Positions 49,520 to 60,520 of a stretch of DNA of 64,000 nucleotides are shown here, piece after piece (within the stretch, counting starts at the first letter, position 1; each line of letters begins with the position of its first letter). The position numbers and the translations under genes are program-made. Under the pieces are notes generated by a model that saw nothing but the letters and a program-made list of their open reading frames with translations, had not been told where the DNA came from and did no database searches. Source of the DNA: Coptis chinensis (lineage: Eukaryota; Streptophyta; Magnoliopsida; Ranunculales; Ranunculaceae); assembly GCA_015680905.1 (NCBI GenBank), contig CM027379.1, positions 90,295,501-90,359,500 on the forward strand. The letters run 5' to 3'.

Positions 49520-51355
49520 AACGCTGGAGTGGAGGTAAGTTTTTAGTTTCGGTTAATTGTGCCGCTTATGTCCCAAGCAATTTAATTCTGTTAACCCCAT
49601 AATAGGTGGAACTCTTTATAGAGTTCGTCGGTTTTTTTCCTATATTAGTATATTCTAACCTTGTTTTGCGATGTTCCAGAATTTCACGCATTTCTATGGT
49701 ATTTTTCTACCCTCTTTATTTAAATGCTTTGAGGACAAAGCATGCTTCTTGTTTGGGGGGGGGGGGGGCATAGAAACACGTGTAATTAAGACATCTGTTA
49801 GGATATAGATATGTATAATATGCACTTGTTTCTAGTTAAAATTTCAAAAATTCAAAAATATAAATAAAAAGTATGCTATACACTTAGGAATATTGGTATT
49901 GTTTTCTTTCTCTATGCTCTTAACAATCTAGAAGTCTCAATGTAGCTTTTGCATCGTAATAATTGTTAGAAACTTAGGTTAATATGTAGGTAATAATCTT
50001 TGCATCTATCTATAAATATATTACATGAGTATCTATGATTGTTAGTAGTAAGTTTCAAATCTAGGCTAGAGTACTTATTCTACAAATCCTGTGAGAATAT
50101 AGCCAAAAGCCTTATATGAAATGAAATATTTGAGAAATGACACAAGGGAGAAGTAAAATCCGGATAGAGAAATCACACGCCCACTTGCTTGATCACTATG
50201 CCATATCCTAAGCGAGAATTTAGGCCCTCTTTTGGATCGATATAGCCAAAAATTCAAACCTATGAATTATTTTCCGCTAGTCGCCACTCGAGCCCTTTTC
50301 ATTAGCCCTTCCATAAACCACAATTCCTTTACCCTACAAAACAAAACAAAAACAAAAACAAATAAAAAAAAAAAGAGAATAAATCAACCTACCCAATTTA
50401 GAATAAGTCTGAGAATAGAATGAGTGAAGAAAGAAGAAGAGAAAAACCTTGTGTAAACAAAAAATTTGTTAGTTGCTTCAGAAAATAAAGAAAAGAAGTT
50501 TCCATCCAAAGAAAAGAAAAATAGAAATAAAATAAAAACTCCAAAAAAAAAATAGAATAAAAGGGAGTCAAAAGCCAAAGAAAAGAAAAAGAAAAATATG
50601 GCTAAGGATGGAAACAAAGTATAGAAGCAAAAGAAAATAACAAGGTTTTCTCTAGTTACATAATATGAAGACTCTATTATCTCAGACTTGTCCTCTAGAA
50701 TATCCATTTCCTTCCTTCTTAAACCATCTCCTAATCCCCGCAACACCTAATAAAGACCTCTAGCTCAATTAGGAATAGGTTAGTGTGATAGTAAGTGGCA
50801 GATGTGTTTGATCGACCACGCTTCCTTGATGTCATTGAGTTTGTAAGGTAAAGTGTGCCCATCACCTTAACACCTGGAGTAGCTAAACTTGAGTGGAAAA
50901 ATCGAGAGGTTTTGTCTTGACATTTATGTGAGGACCTACTTGGACGCTTATTCCGAAGTTCTCGAAAACAAACCTGCTAAACATTTCATAGTATTACTCA
51001 TTGTTATATGTTTATTGTAGATGATTGATTATTATGCATATATTAACTTAGGTTTTTATTTATTCTTATGTAATTGCTATAGAGATGTATAGATAGTTGA
51101 GCATGAAGGGGAAACAATAGTTTTATTTCTTAGTCGTTGTAGTATAGATGAAGTTTGTGAGTACCTTCAATCGAAAACTCTCACGAGGCTATAACTCATC
51201 GTCCCACTAGGGAATTCCTAGTGGTTTAAGGCCTTGTTGCATATGGTCAATGCAATCGCACTCAAAACTTAAAGAATAGTTAGAACTCCATTTTGGTCAC
51301 TTATTCTAATTTCTCATATTTGCTTGAGGACAAGCAAAATGTTGTTTGGGTGGTT
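49520..51355 (+). other. 3' untranslated region and polypurine tract of inner A
   Basis: No gene. A G run lies at 49757-49769. The sequence TGTTTGGGTGGTT directly before the LTR at 51356 is the polypurine tract, preceded by GAGGACAAGCAAAATG. Confidence 0.75.
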
Positions 51356-52727
51356 TGATAAGAGCCCAAAACTGTAGTTTTAACCCCTTAATAATCATAA
51401 TTGTTAGACCAATTATGTGAATAATAAGTAAGAGTTAATACTGATTACGTGTTTTATGCATTTCGGGCTTCAAAGTCCATTATCTTGAAAAATGTGCCAC
51501 TTTAGCGAGATAAAGGAGCAAAAGTCAACAGAACTTCCGAATGCCATATCTTTGGACTCAGACCTAGGATTGAGGCCTACCTTATGTCAAAACGACCGGC
51601 TCGGAAAGAGCTTTGCAATGGTCCAAGCCTTGACCCAATCAGAGGAGCAGAAGTGGACGAAAAGTCTGTGGAAGCCAACTGCAGCTGAAGAGGCCTTTTT
51701 GGACTGAAAGAATTGGGTTTTGGGCCTGATTCTCTGGCCCAAAATATGGCTCCAAGCCCATGCACGTTTTTTGGATCTGAATGTATAAAAACAAAAGCTT
51801 AGCTCTTCATTAATGGTAGCTAGTTAGACCTAAATTAATATATAGAATTTTAGATCTAGTTTTATTAATTAATTAAGTTTTAGTTCCATTTCAATTCTTG
51901 TTTTAGATTAAGTTCTTAAATGATTGTTCTCCCTTGAATTAGATAATAAAATAGTTGTTCTTGATTCAATTTCGATTTGTCAATTACAATTGTTAGATCT
52001 AATTTCATTTACTACTTGTTATTCAATGCTTAGTTGTTAATTAGATTTTTGTTATTGTTTAATTTAGATTAGTTAAATTTCATAAAGTTAGAATCTTTAT
52101 ATTATGTTTAGTTTAGATTCAATGGGAAATGTTAGTTTAATGAATCAAGGCTAAAACCTCCATTAGAGGGGTTGATGAAGCCTTGATGAAAACTTAGTTG
52201 TTTAGTATAGAAACGTTGTAGCATCTATTCCACTCTAGAAGGTCGCGTTTCGCCATGAGAATGGGTGGGCGACCTCACATGCTAGTTAGTACTTGGTAGA
52301 AATGCCATGAACACTAGGGATTAGACTCGGAATTCTTGCCGTGAAAACGTAAGAATCGAGATACCACAATCTGTACTAGGTCATTAAGTTGGATTCGAGG
52401 TGGATTCAATTCCCCTCTAATTCCTTTATCTAGAGTCAAACAATAGTATTTCCATAACATTTGTGGTTAAATTCTAGTAATCATCTAAATTAAGTATCGT
52501 AGTATAATATTTCGTAAAGCTCTCATTGACTTAAGAGCGACTAGTTAGACTTACAAAACAATCCATGCTAGGGAACTAGGAGTGGAACGAACTTCGTACT
52601 CCATTTAGTGCAATTCGCATTGAGAGAAGAAGCTTTGATAATAGACACGTAAAAGGATAAGTTTAGTTTACTTACGTTTGGATTCATCGTTCATTTCGTA
52701 GGTAAACTACTCATTTTATCATTATCA
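51356..52727 (+). repeat. 3' LTR of inner A
   Basis: It starts TGATAAGAGCCC and ends ATTATCA. It differs from the 5' LTR mostly by scattered single-base changes and indels. Confidence 0.93.
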
Positions 52728-53328
52728 TGGTGTGCTAGCTAGAGGTAAAGTGAGTGGTATACTAGAAAGGCGTGTTTGCTGACGTTGTCGGTTAATTACG
52801 TTAGGTATTTTTCTTCGGCCTGACCTTAATCTCATGCAAGGCTAAGACCAATCTTAATTAAAACAACAACACTCCAAACAATCCTGATATGCTAGTATGA
52901 ACCTCTAACAGAAGATGCGAGGTGTGGAAGAAAAGAGTACCTGAAAGTCTCCTTGCTTCGCTTATGAATAGTGTATTTAACAAGTTAGAACACTGAAAAA
53001 CTTGAAAGCAATGGAAATTTGAACACACCTGTGGAAATTGGGCTGTTTCAGCAGAGGGCGCGGGTGCGCTCAGAATATGCCTAGACAGGGAGCAGGTGGC
53101 GCTCAGGCAAAATTCGAGATTCCAGGCGTGTGGGCGCAGGGAGCGCTCCACTTTGGCTTGCCCAGGGCGCAGGTGCTCTCCGAGTAATTTTTCGTGGAAA
53201 CGTGCAAATCTGAAACAGACAACCACAGTGAGAATCCAAATAAAGGTGGGTGGGATATGGGACATTGAAAAACTATCAAGTCTACAGAAAACAGTACTAA
53301 AGAGTACTAAGATGGCAGCGGCGCCATT
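52728..53328 (-). other. Leader and primer-binding site of outer A
   Basis: Reading on the minus strand from the LTR edge, the sequence is AATGGCGCCGCTGCCATC (53311-53328). TGGCGCCGCTGCC resembles the site complementary to the 3' end of plant tRNA-Asp with one mismatch, as used by Athila/Tat-type elements. The rest is untranslated up to the insertion of inner A. Confidence 0.7.
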
Positions 53329-54465
53329 TGATAAACGTAAAAGAATAGTTTACTCTGAAAATGAACATTGAACTTCGAGCAAAGAAAACTAAACTAAATT
53401 ATGAAAAGCTATCAAAGATTTCTATACTCTCAATTCTATCGAAATAGAGTAGAGTAAAAAGTTCGTTCCACTCTCAGTTCCTTAGTATTGAAATTTTCTA
53501 CAATCGACTAGTAATCCAAGGTCTAATGAGAGCAATGGTGGGGTTTTATACTATGACATGAATTCGAATGACAAGATACGAATAACGAAATGACATTTAT
53601 AAAATTATGAACTTTACTACTTTTAATTAACCAATACTTCAAATCTAATTAATAATTAAGAACTGAATAACAAACAATAATGGAAATTAGATCTAAACAA
53701 ATTTAAATGACAAAATCGAAATGAACAGAATAACTATTTTATTTATCTAACTAAATGAAGAACAATGATTCAAAGGATTAATCTAAAACAATGAATTGAA
53801 ACTAATTCATTTAACTAATTGAATTGAAAACTAGATCTACAAGCTATTTTAATGGGTACTTTTCTTTTCTAAACTATCTAACTATCTCTAACTTAAGAGC
53901 TAAGTCTTATTTTATACAAAGGAGGAGACCAGATCCACAATTTCGTGCATGGGCTGAGGAGCCATATTTTGGGCCGGAAAATCAAGCCCAAAGCCCAATT
54001 TCTTCAGTCCACAGAGCCCGTTTCAGCTAGCTTCGACTTCAGTAGACTTTTTATCCACTTTTTCTCCTCTGATTTGGTCAAAGCTTAAACCATTGGAAAG
54101 CTCTTTCCGAGCCGGTCGTTTTGATGTAAGGTAGGCCCAATTCCGAGGTCTGAGTCCAAATATATGGTCTTCGAAAGTTCTGCCAACTTGTGCACTATTT
54201 CTGCCCGTGTTGACTTTTCAGCTTTTGACCGGGCTTTACAAAGGCTTTGTCTCCTTGAATCTTGGCCTTTCTCATAGAACTTCATATCTGAACCAACCCT
54301 TGCTCCTTTATCTCGCCAAAGTGGCACATTTCTGCACATAATTGACTTTACTGCCTGAAATACATAAAAATACGTAATCAGTATTAACTCTTATTTATTA
54401 CTCACATAATTGGTCTAAAAGTATGATTATTGAGAGGTTAAAACTACAATTTTGGGCTCTTATCA
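53329..54465 (-). repeat. 5' LTR of outer A
   Basis: On the minus strand it starts TGATAAGAGCCCAAAATTGT (54465) and ends TTATCA (53329). It is the partner of 32450-33589. Confidence 0.9.
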
Positions 54466-54590
54466 TGGACACTTCTAAAAAGAGAAAGTGGAGCAAAGTT
54501 TGGCAGACCTTGATAAAGCGGCATGGCCTTGAGGAATGGCACTTCGATAGAGATGATGCTAGAATGGACATACCCCTAATTCATAATTAG
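54466..54590 (+). pseudogene. C-terminal piece of plant-transposon-type protein 2 of B
   Basis: The frame reads MDTSKKRKWSKVWQTLIKRH and GLEEWHFDRDDARMDIPLIH before a stop. It resumes the ORF cut at 32449. Its WQTLIKRHG phrase lies where outer and inner A have AWQxIMAWQ. Confidence 0.55.
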
Positions 54591-56342
54591 GGCAGTGTAA
54601 GTTGATGTACATATTTGTTGTTTTCCTTTTTGATGTGAAAAAAAAATAACCTAACAGTGTCTTTTCCCTTTTGTGTTGTATACTATATGTGGTGTTAGCA
54701 TAATTTTCTGTTAAGGATATTAGCTTTATTTTTTCTCAAGCCTCTCAAGTATATTCTTTCTCATCTTGACACTTTGAGGACCACAACATCCTACTTGTTT
54801 GGGAGTGGTTAGAACCTTTCACAAAAATTAAGCATTTATAGGCTGTATATAGTTTTATTTTCTGTCTAAATAAGTGTATTTAGTGACAAAGTTTCATTTT
54901 CTTTTCGGTGATGAAAAATATCTAGAAATCTCACCCTAGCATTAAAATTAGGATTTGTTCTTAGAAACTGAAGTTAATACGTATGCAATAGTTTTTACAT
55001 CTTTTCATGAGCATTCATGCACTGACTGTCATTAAATGTACATAGCAGTAAGTTTATGGGACCCACAGTTAGACAACTTAATTTCCATATCCTGTGAGAA
55101 TCTAACCAAAAAACCTCAAAATGTGTGATATATGAGTAATGACACAGAGGAGTAGTTTTTTCCGAATAGAGAAGTTCACACATCTACTTACTTGATCACT
55201 ACCCGAATCCTAAGCGAGAATTTAGGCCTTCTTTGGATCAATATAGCCAAAAATTCATACCAGTAAAAAAATTTACTGCTAGTCGCCCCATTGAACCTTT
55301 TATTAACCCTTTCATTTTCACCAAAAATTCATTACCCATCTATTAAGCACAAATAAATAGGCCCGCCTAGATGATGAGTATAAGAAATAGGATGAAGTGT
55401 GGAAAAATGAAGAGAAAAACTTGTCACAAATCAAAATCAGTTACCTGCTTCAGAAGAAAAGAAAAGGAAAAATAGAAATATGTTTCCAAAAATCAAAAGA
55501 AAAATCAAAGTTAAAATTTCCACCAAAATCAAATCAAAAGGGAATACAAAAGCTTAAAAAAAAGCTAAGTATGAAAACTCGTGTTAGAAGCAGGAAAGAA
55601 AATAAGGATTTCTCTAGTGTAAATATCTCGAAGTCCTTATTCTCTCGTACTTATTATTTTTGAATTTTCCATTCTATTTTCTTTTACACTACCACCTAAA
55701 CCCCATAACACCTAATAAAGACATCTAGCTCAATTAGGAGTAGGATGGTGTGATAATAAGTAGTAGATGTGAATTCTCGACCTCGGCTCCTCTAACTGTC
55801 ATTGAGTATGTGAGGAAATGTGTGCCCACTGCACACTGGAGTTAGCAAAACTTGAGTGAAAAAAAAATATGAGAGAATTTGTATTTCGAAACATACCTAT
55901 GAGAACCTAATTAAGGACGTTATCCAAAGGATCCAGAAACGGCCATGCTCATACATTTCATTGTAAAGATCACTACATGCATGTTCATATGTAGATGTTT
56001 TGATTATTGTATGCATATTAACTTGAATTTTGAAAGAATTAATCATTGTTTCCCCCGCTAGTGAGATGTATAGATATTTGAGATTAATTAAGAGAACAAG
56101 CCTTTGTTACTGAGTCGTTGTAGTATAGATGAAGTTTGTGAGTATCTTCTCTGGAAAACTCTCACGAGGCTATAATTCGTCCACTAGGAAATTCCTAGTG
56201 GTTTAAGGCCTTGTTGCGTATAATCAATGCAAAGCACTCTAAAAATGACACTTAGTTTAGGACAACACATTTTTGGCCACTTATTGTTTTAATGTCTCTT
56301 CTTTGGTTGAGGACAAGCAAAGTCTTGTTTTAAGGGGTGGTG
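54591..56342 (+). other. 3' untranslated region of element B
   Basis: No gene is supported. The polypurine tract TTTTAAGGGGTGGTG lies just before the LTR, preceded by GAGGACAAGCAAAGTC. Much of the region parallels 49700-51340 of inner A, for example AACTCTCACGAGGCTATAA near 56156. Confidence 0.7.
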
Positions 56343-57947
56343 GGATAAGCACACAAAACTGTAATATTAAACCCTGTAAAGACATAGCATTTTGGTAAAT
56401 TATGTGTTTAATATTCATGAAATAATTATATTTTCATACTTTTGCAGATTTTCGTAGTTAACATGAATATAATGATAAAACTTGCATCAAAGTACGGGAA
56501 TACTGTGCATACTTAAAGTCTTCCCACTCAGCCCCAGTGAAGCCTAACAGAGCCTGACTAGAGCCAAAGATTCCAAAGGGACAAAACCAGTGCAGATCGG
56601 GTCCACGTGTAAAGAAGCAGCAAACTTCTGAAGCTCACATCTTTCAAACCTGGACGCCGATTTTAGAAAGTGAAATGCCATAACAACCAGGGCAACGAGC
56701 TCTACGCAAAGACAAAAAGTTGTAAAAAAGCCAAAATCTGAGCCCCCACTACATGGACCCACTATATGGGCCCACAAGAAATGATGAGTCATCATGCATA
56801 GACAAGTGGAAAGACACTTGTGTGCCACCTTACAAATGAAGAAAAGACAAAACAAGAAATTAATACATGATTTGATGTTTGGAAAAAAGAAAAGACAAAC
56901 TTTGTTAATACAAAGTTTCAATTTTTAGAAATAGAAAATGACAAAACTTATAAATGGAAGGCTTCACGTGAGATTCAAAGAGGGGGTATATAGTTTGATG
57001 TTAGAGAAAGAGGGGGGGACTTCATTCTTGCATATTTTCCTTTTCGTTGTTACATTTTCATACAGTAGTTTTTTTTTTCCTTTCAAGCTTGTGTATTTGG
57101 TACAGTAAGTATTCATTTCAATAAAATCTATTTTCTTCAAGTTAAATTCATGTTCTTCATTCACTTGTTTTTACTTATTCATTGCATACATCAGGAACAA
57201 TCAATCCATCCAAGGACCATGAGCTAAAATTCTCCCAAGGAGAGGGTTAATGATGCTCATGTGAGGATCAGTACAATTTAGTGTTCGGAATCACTACTTT
57301 GGAAATAAGTTTAGATTATACATCTGGTCCCAAAATGATTGAGTCTAACCAAGTTTGGAGTGCTAATGCTCCAGATCAGTCTCGCGCGAGACCCAATTAA
57401 CACTAGGTCCAGTCTCGTGCGAGACCCTATGGTGGCCGTTAACCCTCAGGTTTGTCCAACTAATATAAAATCAAACCAGGAATTGAAATGATATTCTAGA
57501 GATGGAATATTAATTCAACTCCTCATGCTAGTGAAATGAACTCAGAGATGAGTGCATCTCACTAGGGATCGATACTCGACGTCATTTTGGGTTTATTTAT
57601 GAACTCGAGATGGATTAGAGCTATAGTGATATGGTACTCTAACTTTTGAAACTGACTTTGCATGATTATGATTGATATCTATCCCTATTTAGGTTATGTA
57701 GAAATCAATTGTTGTTATTTTACGTTACTTGCATTCCAAGTTTTAATTAAGTAATAAACTAAAATCCTACTCACTAAAGGCTGTAAATCCAATTGTGAAC
57801 CTTGCCTAGCCCTAAGGTATGGATGATCCCTTACTCGACCTATGCTACCAACCCACGTGAGTAAGGTAACTTGACTAATCGGACGTTTACGGACTTTGGA
57901 CTTTGGACTGCGGACTCAAAAGGACAAACTTAAAGGACTGATTATCA
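56343..57947 (+). repeat. 3' LTR of element B
   Basis: It starts GGATAAGCACACAAAACTGT, with the first T changed to G, and ends GATTATCA. It is the partner of 11086-12735. A TATA-like GGTATATAG lies near 56986. Confidence 0.9.
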
Positions 57948-58087
57948 GTTTTTAATTTCAAGTATGTTGTAATGTTTTTAATTTCAAGTATGCTCTAACG
58001 TTTTGATGAAAGTACAGTTAACAGAAAATATATAAAGCACACTTAAAAAACACAGTTAACAAACTTAAACAAACTTAAACAAACTTA

Positions 58088-59429
58088 TTAGTTGTTCCTT
58101 TGGTTGTGGCGTGCACCATAACGTGCCTAATGATGTTCAACCAGATCATTCTTCAATTGTTGATTAGTAGCTCCACAACGAATATTTAATGTCCTGGCTA
58201 CCATGTTTTGCACAAACAAATGGTCATTACTCTACATCTCAACTTCATGCCGCAACCATTCATCTGAAGGTGGTTTTCACTTTTGACGTTGTACATTACG
58301 TTCATTCTCAACAATCATGTTGTGAAGTATAATATATGTCTTCATTATAGGAGATATAGCTCCTCTGTCCCATTGACGAGCAGGCCTGCTAACAATTGCA
58401 AATCTAGCCTATAAAACACTAAAACCACGTTCCACATCTTTACGAGCTGCTTCTTGGGCTTTTGCAAAGTTAATATCCATGGGAGTAGCAAGAGATGAGA
58501 TTGTTTGAATCAGTGTAGGCCATGGTCAATATATTCCATCAGCAAGGTAGTACCTATGTTGTAAGGATTGTTATTAACTTGATAAACACAAGTTGGAGCT
58601 GTTCCTCTGACTAAATTATCAAATAAATGAGAATTATCTAACACATTAAGATTATTACACGATCCAGCCATTCCAAAGTATGCGTGCCAAAACCATAGCT
58701 CATGGTCTACAACTACTTCCAAAATCACAGTCGCTTTTCTAGCATGGCCCAAATGAGTTCCATGCCACGCAATTGGACAATTTTTCCATACCTAATGTGT
58801 ACAGTCTAAACTACCCAACATACCTGGCAAACCGTGTTTTTCACCTACTGCAAGCAAGGGTGTTACATCTTCTTCCGTTGGGCTTCTCACGTACTGTTCT
58901 TCAAAACACTTGACAACTGTATTGAAGAAATGATGAAGTGATTCTCGGCCGTACTCTCAGCAAGTTTTATCCAGTGATCCATTGAATCAGCTGGACAACC
59001 ATAAGCAAGCATCTATATTGCAGCTGTCATCCTTACCAAACCCGAAACCACATGCAAACCAAGAGCATCACAAGAAGGCTTAAAATATGGATCAAAATTA
59101 GTGACAACTTCCAATCTATGGTTAAAAAGTGGTCTTCTTATACGAAACCTATGACAAAAATTACCTGCTTTATAATTTGGTCTAGCAGCAAAATAATCAG
59201 CCACCAACCGTTCATGCACACCAACACGATTGTGGTTAGTGTATTCTCTACCATCAACAGATCCACCCCATTTTGGTACAGATAAATCGTTGAAAGACGG
59301 AATCATTGACGCCACTACAACTGCATCACTATGCATTTGTTAAACGATTGCGGCATTTTCATCATTATCGTCAAAAATCAGTTCATTTACTCTTTCGCAC
59401 CAATTGCTATTATGACTACTATAACCCAT
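58088..59429 (-). pseudogene. PIF/Harbinger DDE transposase
   Basis: The start MGYSSHNSNWCERVNELIF at 59429 meets a stop after 29 codons. The main frame (59013-59336) reads RRPLFNHRLEVVTNFDPYF and VSGLVRMTAAI, the helical N-terminal domain. Next, in shifted frames, come GMLGSLDCTHWVWKNCP with the first catalytic Asp and VVDHELWFWHAYFG with the second (58510-58752). Near 58560 is an IGTTLL/YYLADGIY-type stretch. The C-terminal TYIILHNMIVENER lies near 58340, and the last stop is at 58088. It would cut and paste the element with ORF1 as partner. At least six stops or shifts make it inactive. Confidence 0.9.
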
Positions 59430-59779
59430 GACAAAATAATTGAAAGTTTATGACTGATGAGAAGAGATGAAAAAATGAAAAAATATATGGATGCTTCACC
59501 TGTGATTGATCTGATATATAGCGTAGAAAATGGTGGGAAACTATGGGCGTGAAAATGGTTTGGCGCCACAGAAATGGAGAGAAATGATGGATGGAACAAC
59601 TTTTGTCGTTTATAAAAAAAAAAAAAAAAAAATTGTCTGGACGGGACAACTTGTGCCATGTGAAATGGAAACAAGAAATTTAGAAATTTTGCGTTGGTAC
59701 TTGACTTGTTTTTAACAATTTTGATATGCTAAAAACGCTGAGGTGTCACAAAAGATATAGAAACGCATTGACGATGCTC
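59430..59779 (-). other. Right subterminal region of the Harbinger element
   Basis: Non-coding. Includes an A run of about 18 at 59616-59632 and ends with the terminal repeat TTGACGATGCTC. GGACGGGACAACTTGT near 59640 is matched in part, inverted, by GGGACAAGCTGTCCCGTC at the left end (9661-9678). Confidence 0.7.
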
Positions 59780-60520
59780 TTAACTCTTGATATTTTAGTT
59801 TTTCTATGGTGCCATGTCACAACTCACAGCAGGTGTGACTTCTTTAAAAAATGTGTGCCCCAATTTTAATGCTTAGATTTTTCAACGGATATTTTTGTCC
59901 TAACCAAACTCCAAACTCACCAGCATGTGTCTTGTATGCATGTACACATAAGCTTTATTTTTGTTGACGTGTTGTCGCTACAATTAACTTTGGTGGACCG
60001 TGTGTCATAGCTAAAGGGTGTCAATCACCAGCTGTAGCCCATGGATAGAAAAAGTCCTCAAAATGATGAGGCCCAGACACATTCATGGGTCGGGCCGCAA
60101 CCCTCAAGTCTTTGAGGGGTGGTAAAGGACTAGACTTTGAAGTTTAGGCCCTCTCCTCAACCCGGCCCTCCTAGCTTATGCCCTCTTTAGGCACTCAACA
60201 TTTATCAAATATATTTTAATGAATTTTTTTGCAATATATTTCATTTCAACATTAATACACTAAACATCACTTAAAATAACAGTTATCTTTTAAGTTTGTC
60301 AACCTTATAATTTCATAATAATATTTTAAGAAATGAATTTAGTTGATTTTAATTGACTAATACAAGTCTAACGAGTTTTTTACTAGTTTGAAGTTTTAGT
60401 TGTGAACTACGTACATTTTTATCTTTTTTAACTAATGTTTCTAAATTCATGTAGTAAATCAAAAGCCCCCTCGAGAGGGTTGAGGGCAGGTAAGGGCTTC
60501 TAGATTTAAGCATTGGCCCA
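59780..60520. other. No gene seen to the right of the Harbinger element
   Basis: The first 18 bases continue the 34-bp duplicated unit. AAGGGTGTCAATCACC near 60014 and GGGTCGGGCCGCAACCC near 60089 look like a decayed hAT end, but I find no partner end or duplication. Confidence 0.35.

Larger units (their letters stand above)
42430..52727 (+). mobile_element. Athila-like non-autonomous element, inner A
   Basis: LTRs of 1374 and 1372 bp (42430-43803, 51356-52727) are almost identical and are flanked by the perfect 5-bp repeat TGGTG (42425-42429, 52728-52732). Its order is LTR, leader, gag, protease, basic tail, spacer, plant-transposon-type ORF, polypurine tract, LTR. As in outer A, reverse transcriptase, RNase H and integrase are absent. 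It is inserted in the leader of outer A in the opposite orientation. It is the youngest insertion of the nest. Confidence 0.93.
32450..54465 (-). mobile_element. Athila-like non-autonomous element, outer A
   Basis: LTRs of about 1.14 kb at 53329-54465 (5') and 32450-33589 (3') bound it. The flanks TTGAC (32445-32449) and TGGAC (54466-54470) form a 5-bp duplication with one mismatch. On the minus strand the order is LTR, primer-binding site, gag, protease, a basic tail, a long spacer, a plant-transposon-type ORF, polypurine tract, LTR. No reverse transcriptase, RNase H or integrase is present, so it would need another element to move. Inner A sits 24 bp upstream of the gag start. Without that insertion the element is about 11.7 kb. 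Confidence 0.9.
11086..57947 (+). mobile_element. Athila-like Ty3/gypsy retrotransposon B, with nested insertions
   Basis: Two LTRs of about 1.6 kb (11086-12735, 56343-57947) are flanked by the perfect 5-bp direct repeat GTTTT (11081-11085, 57948-57952). Between them the plus strand encodes gag, protease, reverse transcriptase, RNase H, integrase, then two further ORFs in the place where Athila elements have an env-like or extra ORF. Insertions inside it are a solo LTR (18588-20086), a CACTA (20466-25360), two small TIR elements (26653-26996, 29170-29440) and element A (32450-54465). All genes are broken. By eye the first 200 bases of its two LTRs differ at roughly 15 sites, so it is the oldest of the three complete LTR elements. 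Confidence 0.9.
9501..59779 (-). mobile_element. PIF/Harbinger element hosting the whole nest
   Basis: The ends GAGCATCATCAA (left) and TTGACGATGCTC (right) form a terminal inverted repeat. Both are flanked by TTAA, which fits the 3-bp TTA/TAA duplication of PIF/Harbinger elements with one ambiguous base. Inside are the two Harbinger genes: the Myb-like ORF1 on the plus strand (9892-11073) and the DDE transposase on the minus strand (58088-59429), facing each other. Removing the Athila-like insertion leaves about 3.4 kb, a normal Harbinger length. Both genes have stop codons, so it is inactive. Confidence 0.88.

Noticed and set aside
51492-51765. Small frames in the LTRs such as the one with SEIKEQKSTELPNAISLDSD
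   Set aside because: The same frame recurs in every A LTR at the same place and is non-coding LTR sequence.
59985-60520. Possible second hAT element
   Set aside because: GGGTGTCAA and GGGTCGGGCC motifs are suggestive, but neither a matching right end nor an 8-bp duplication was found.
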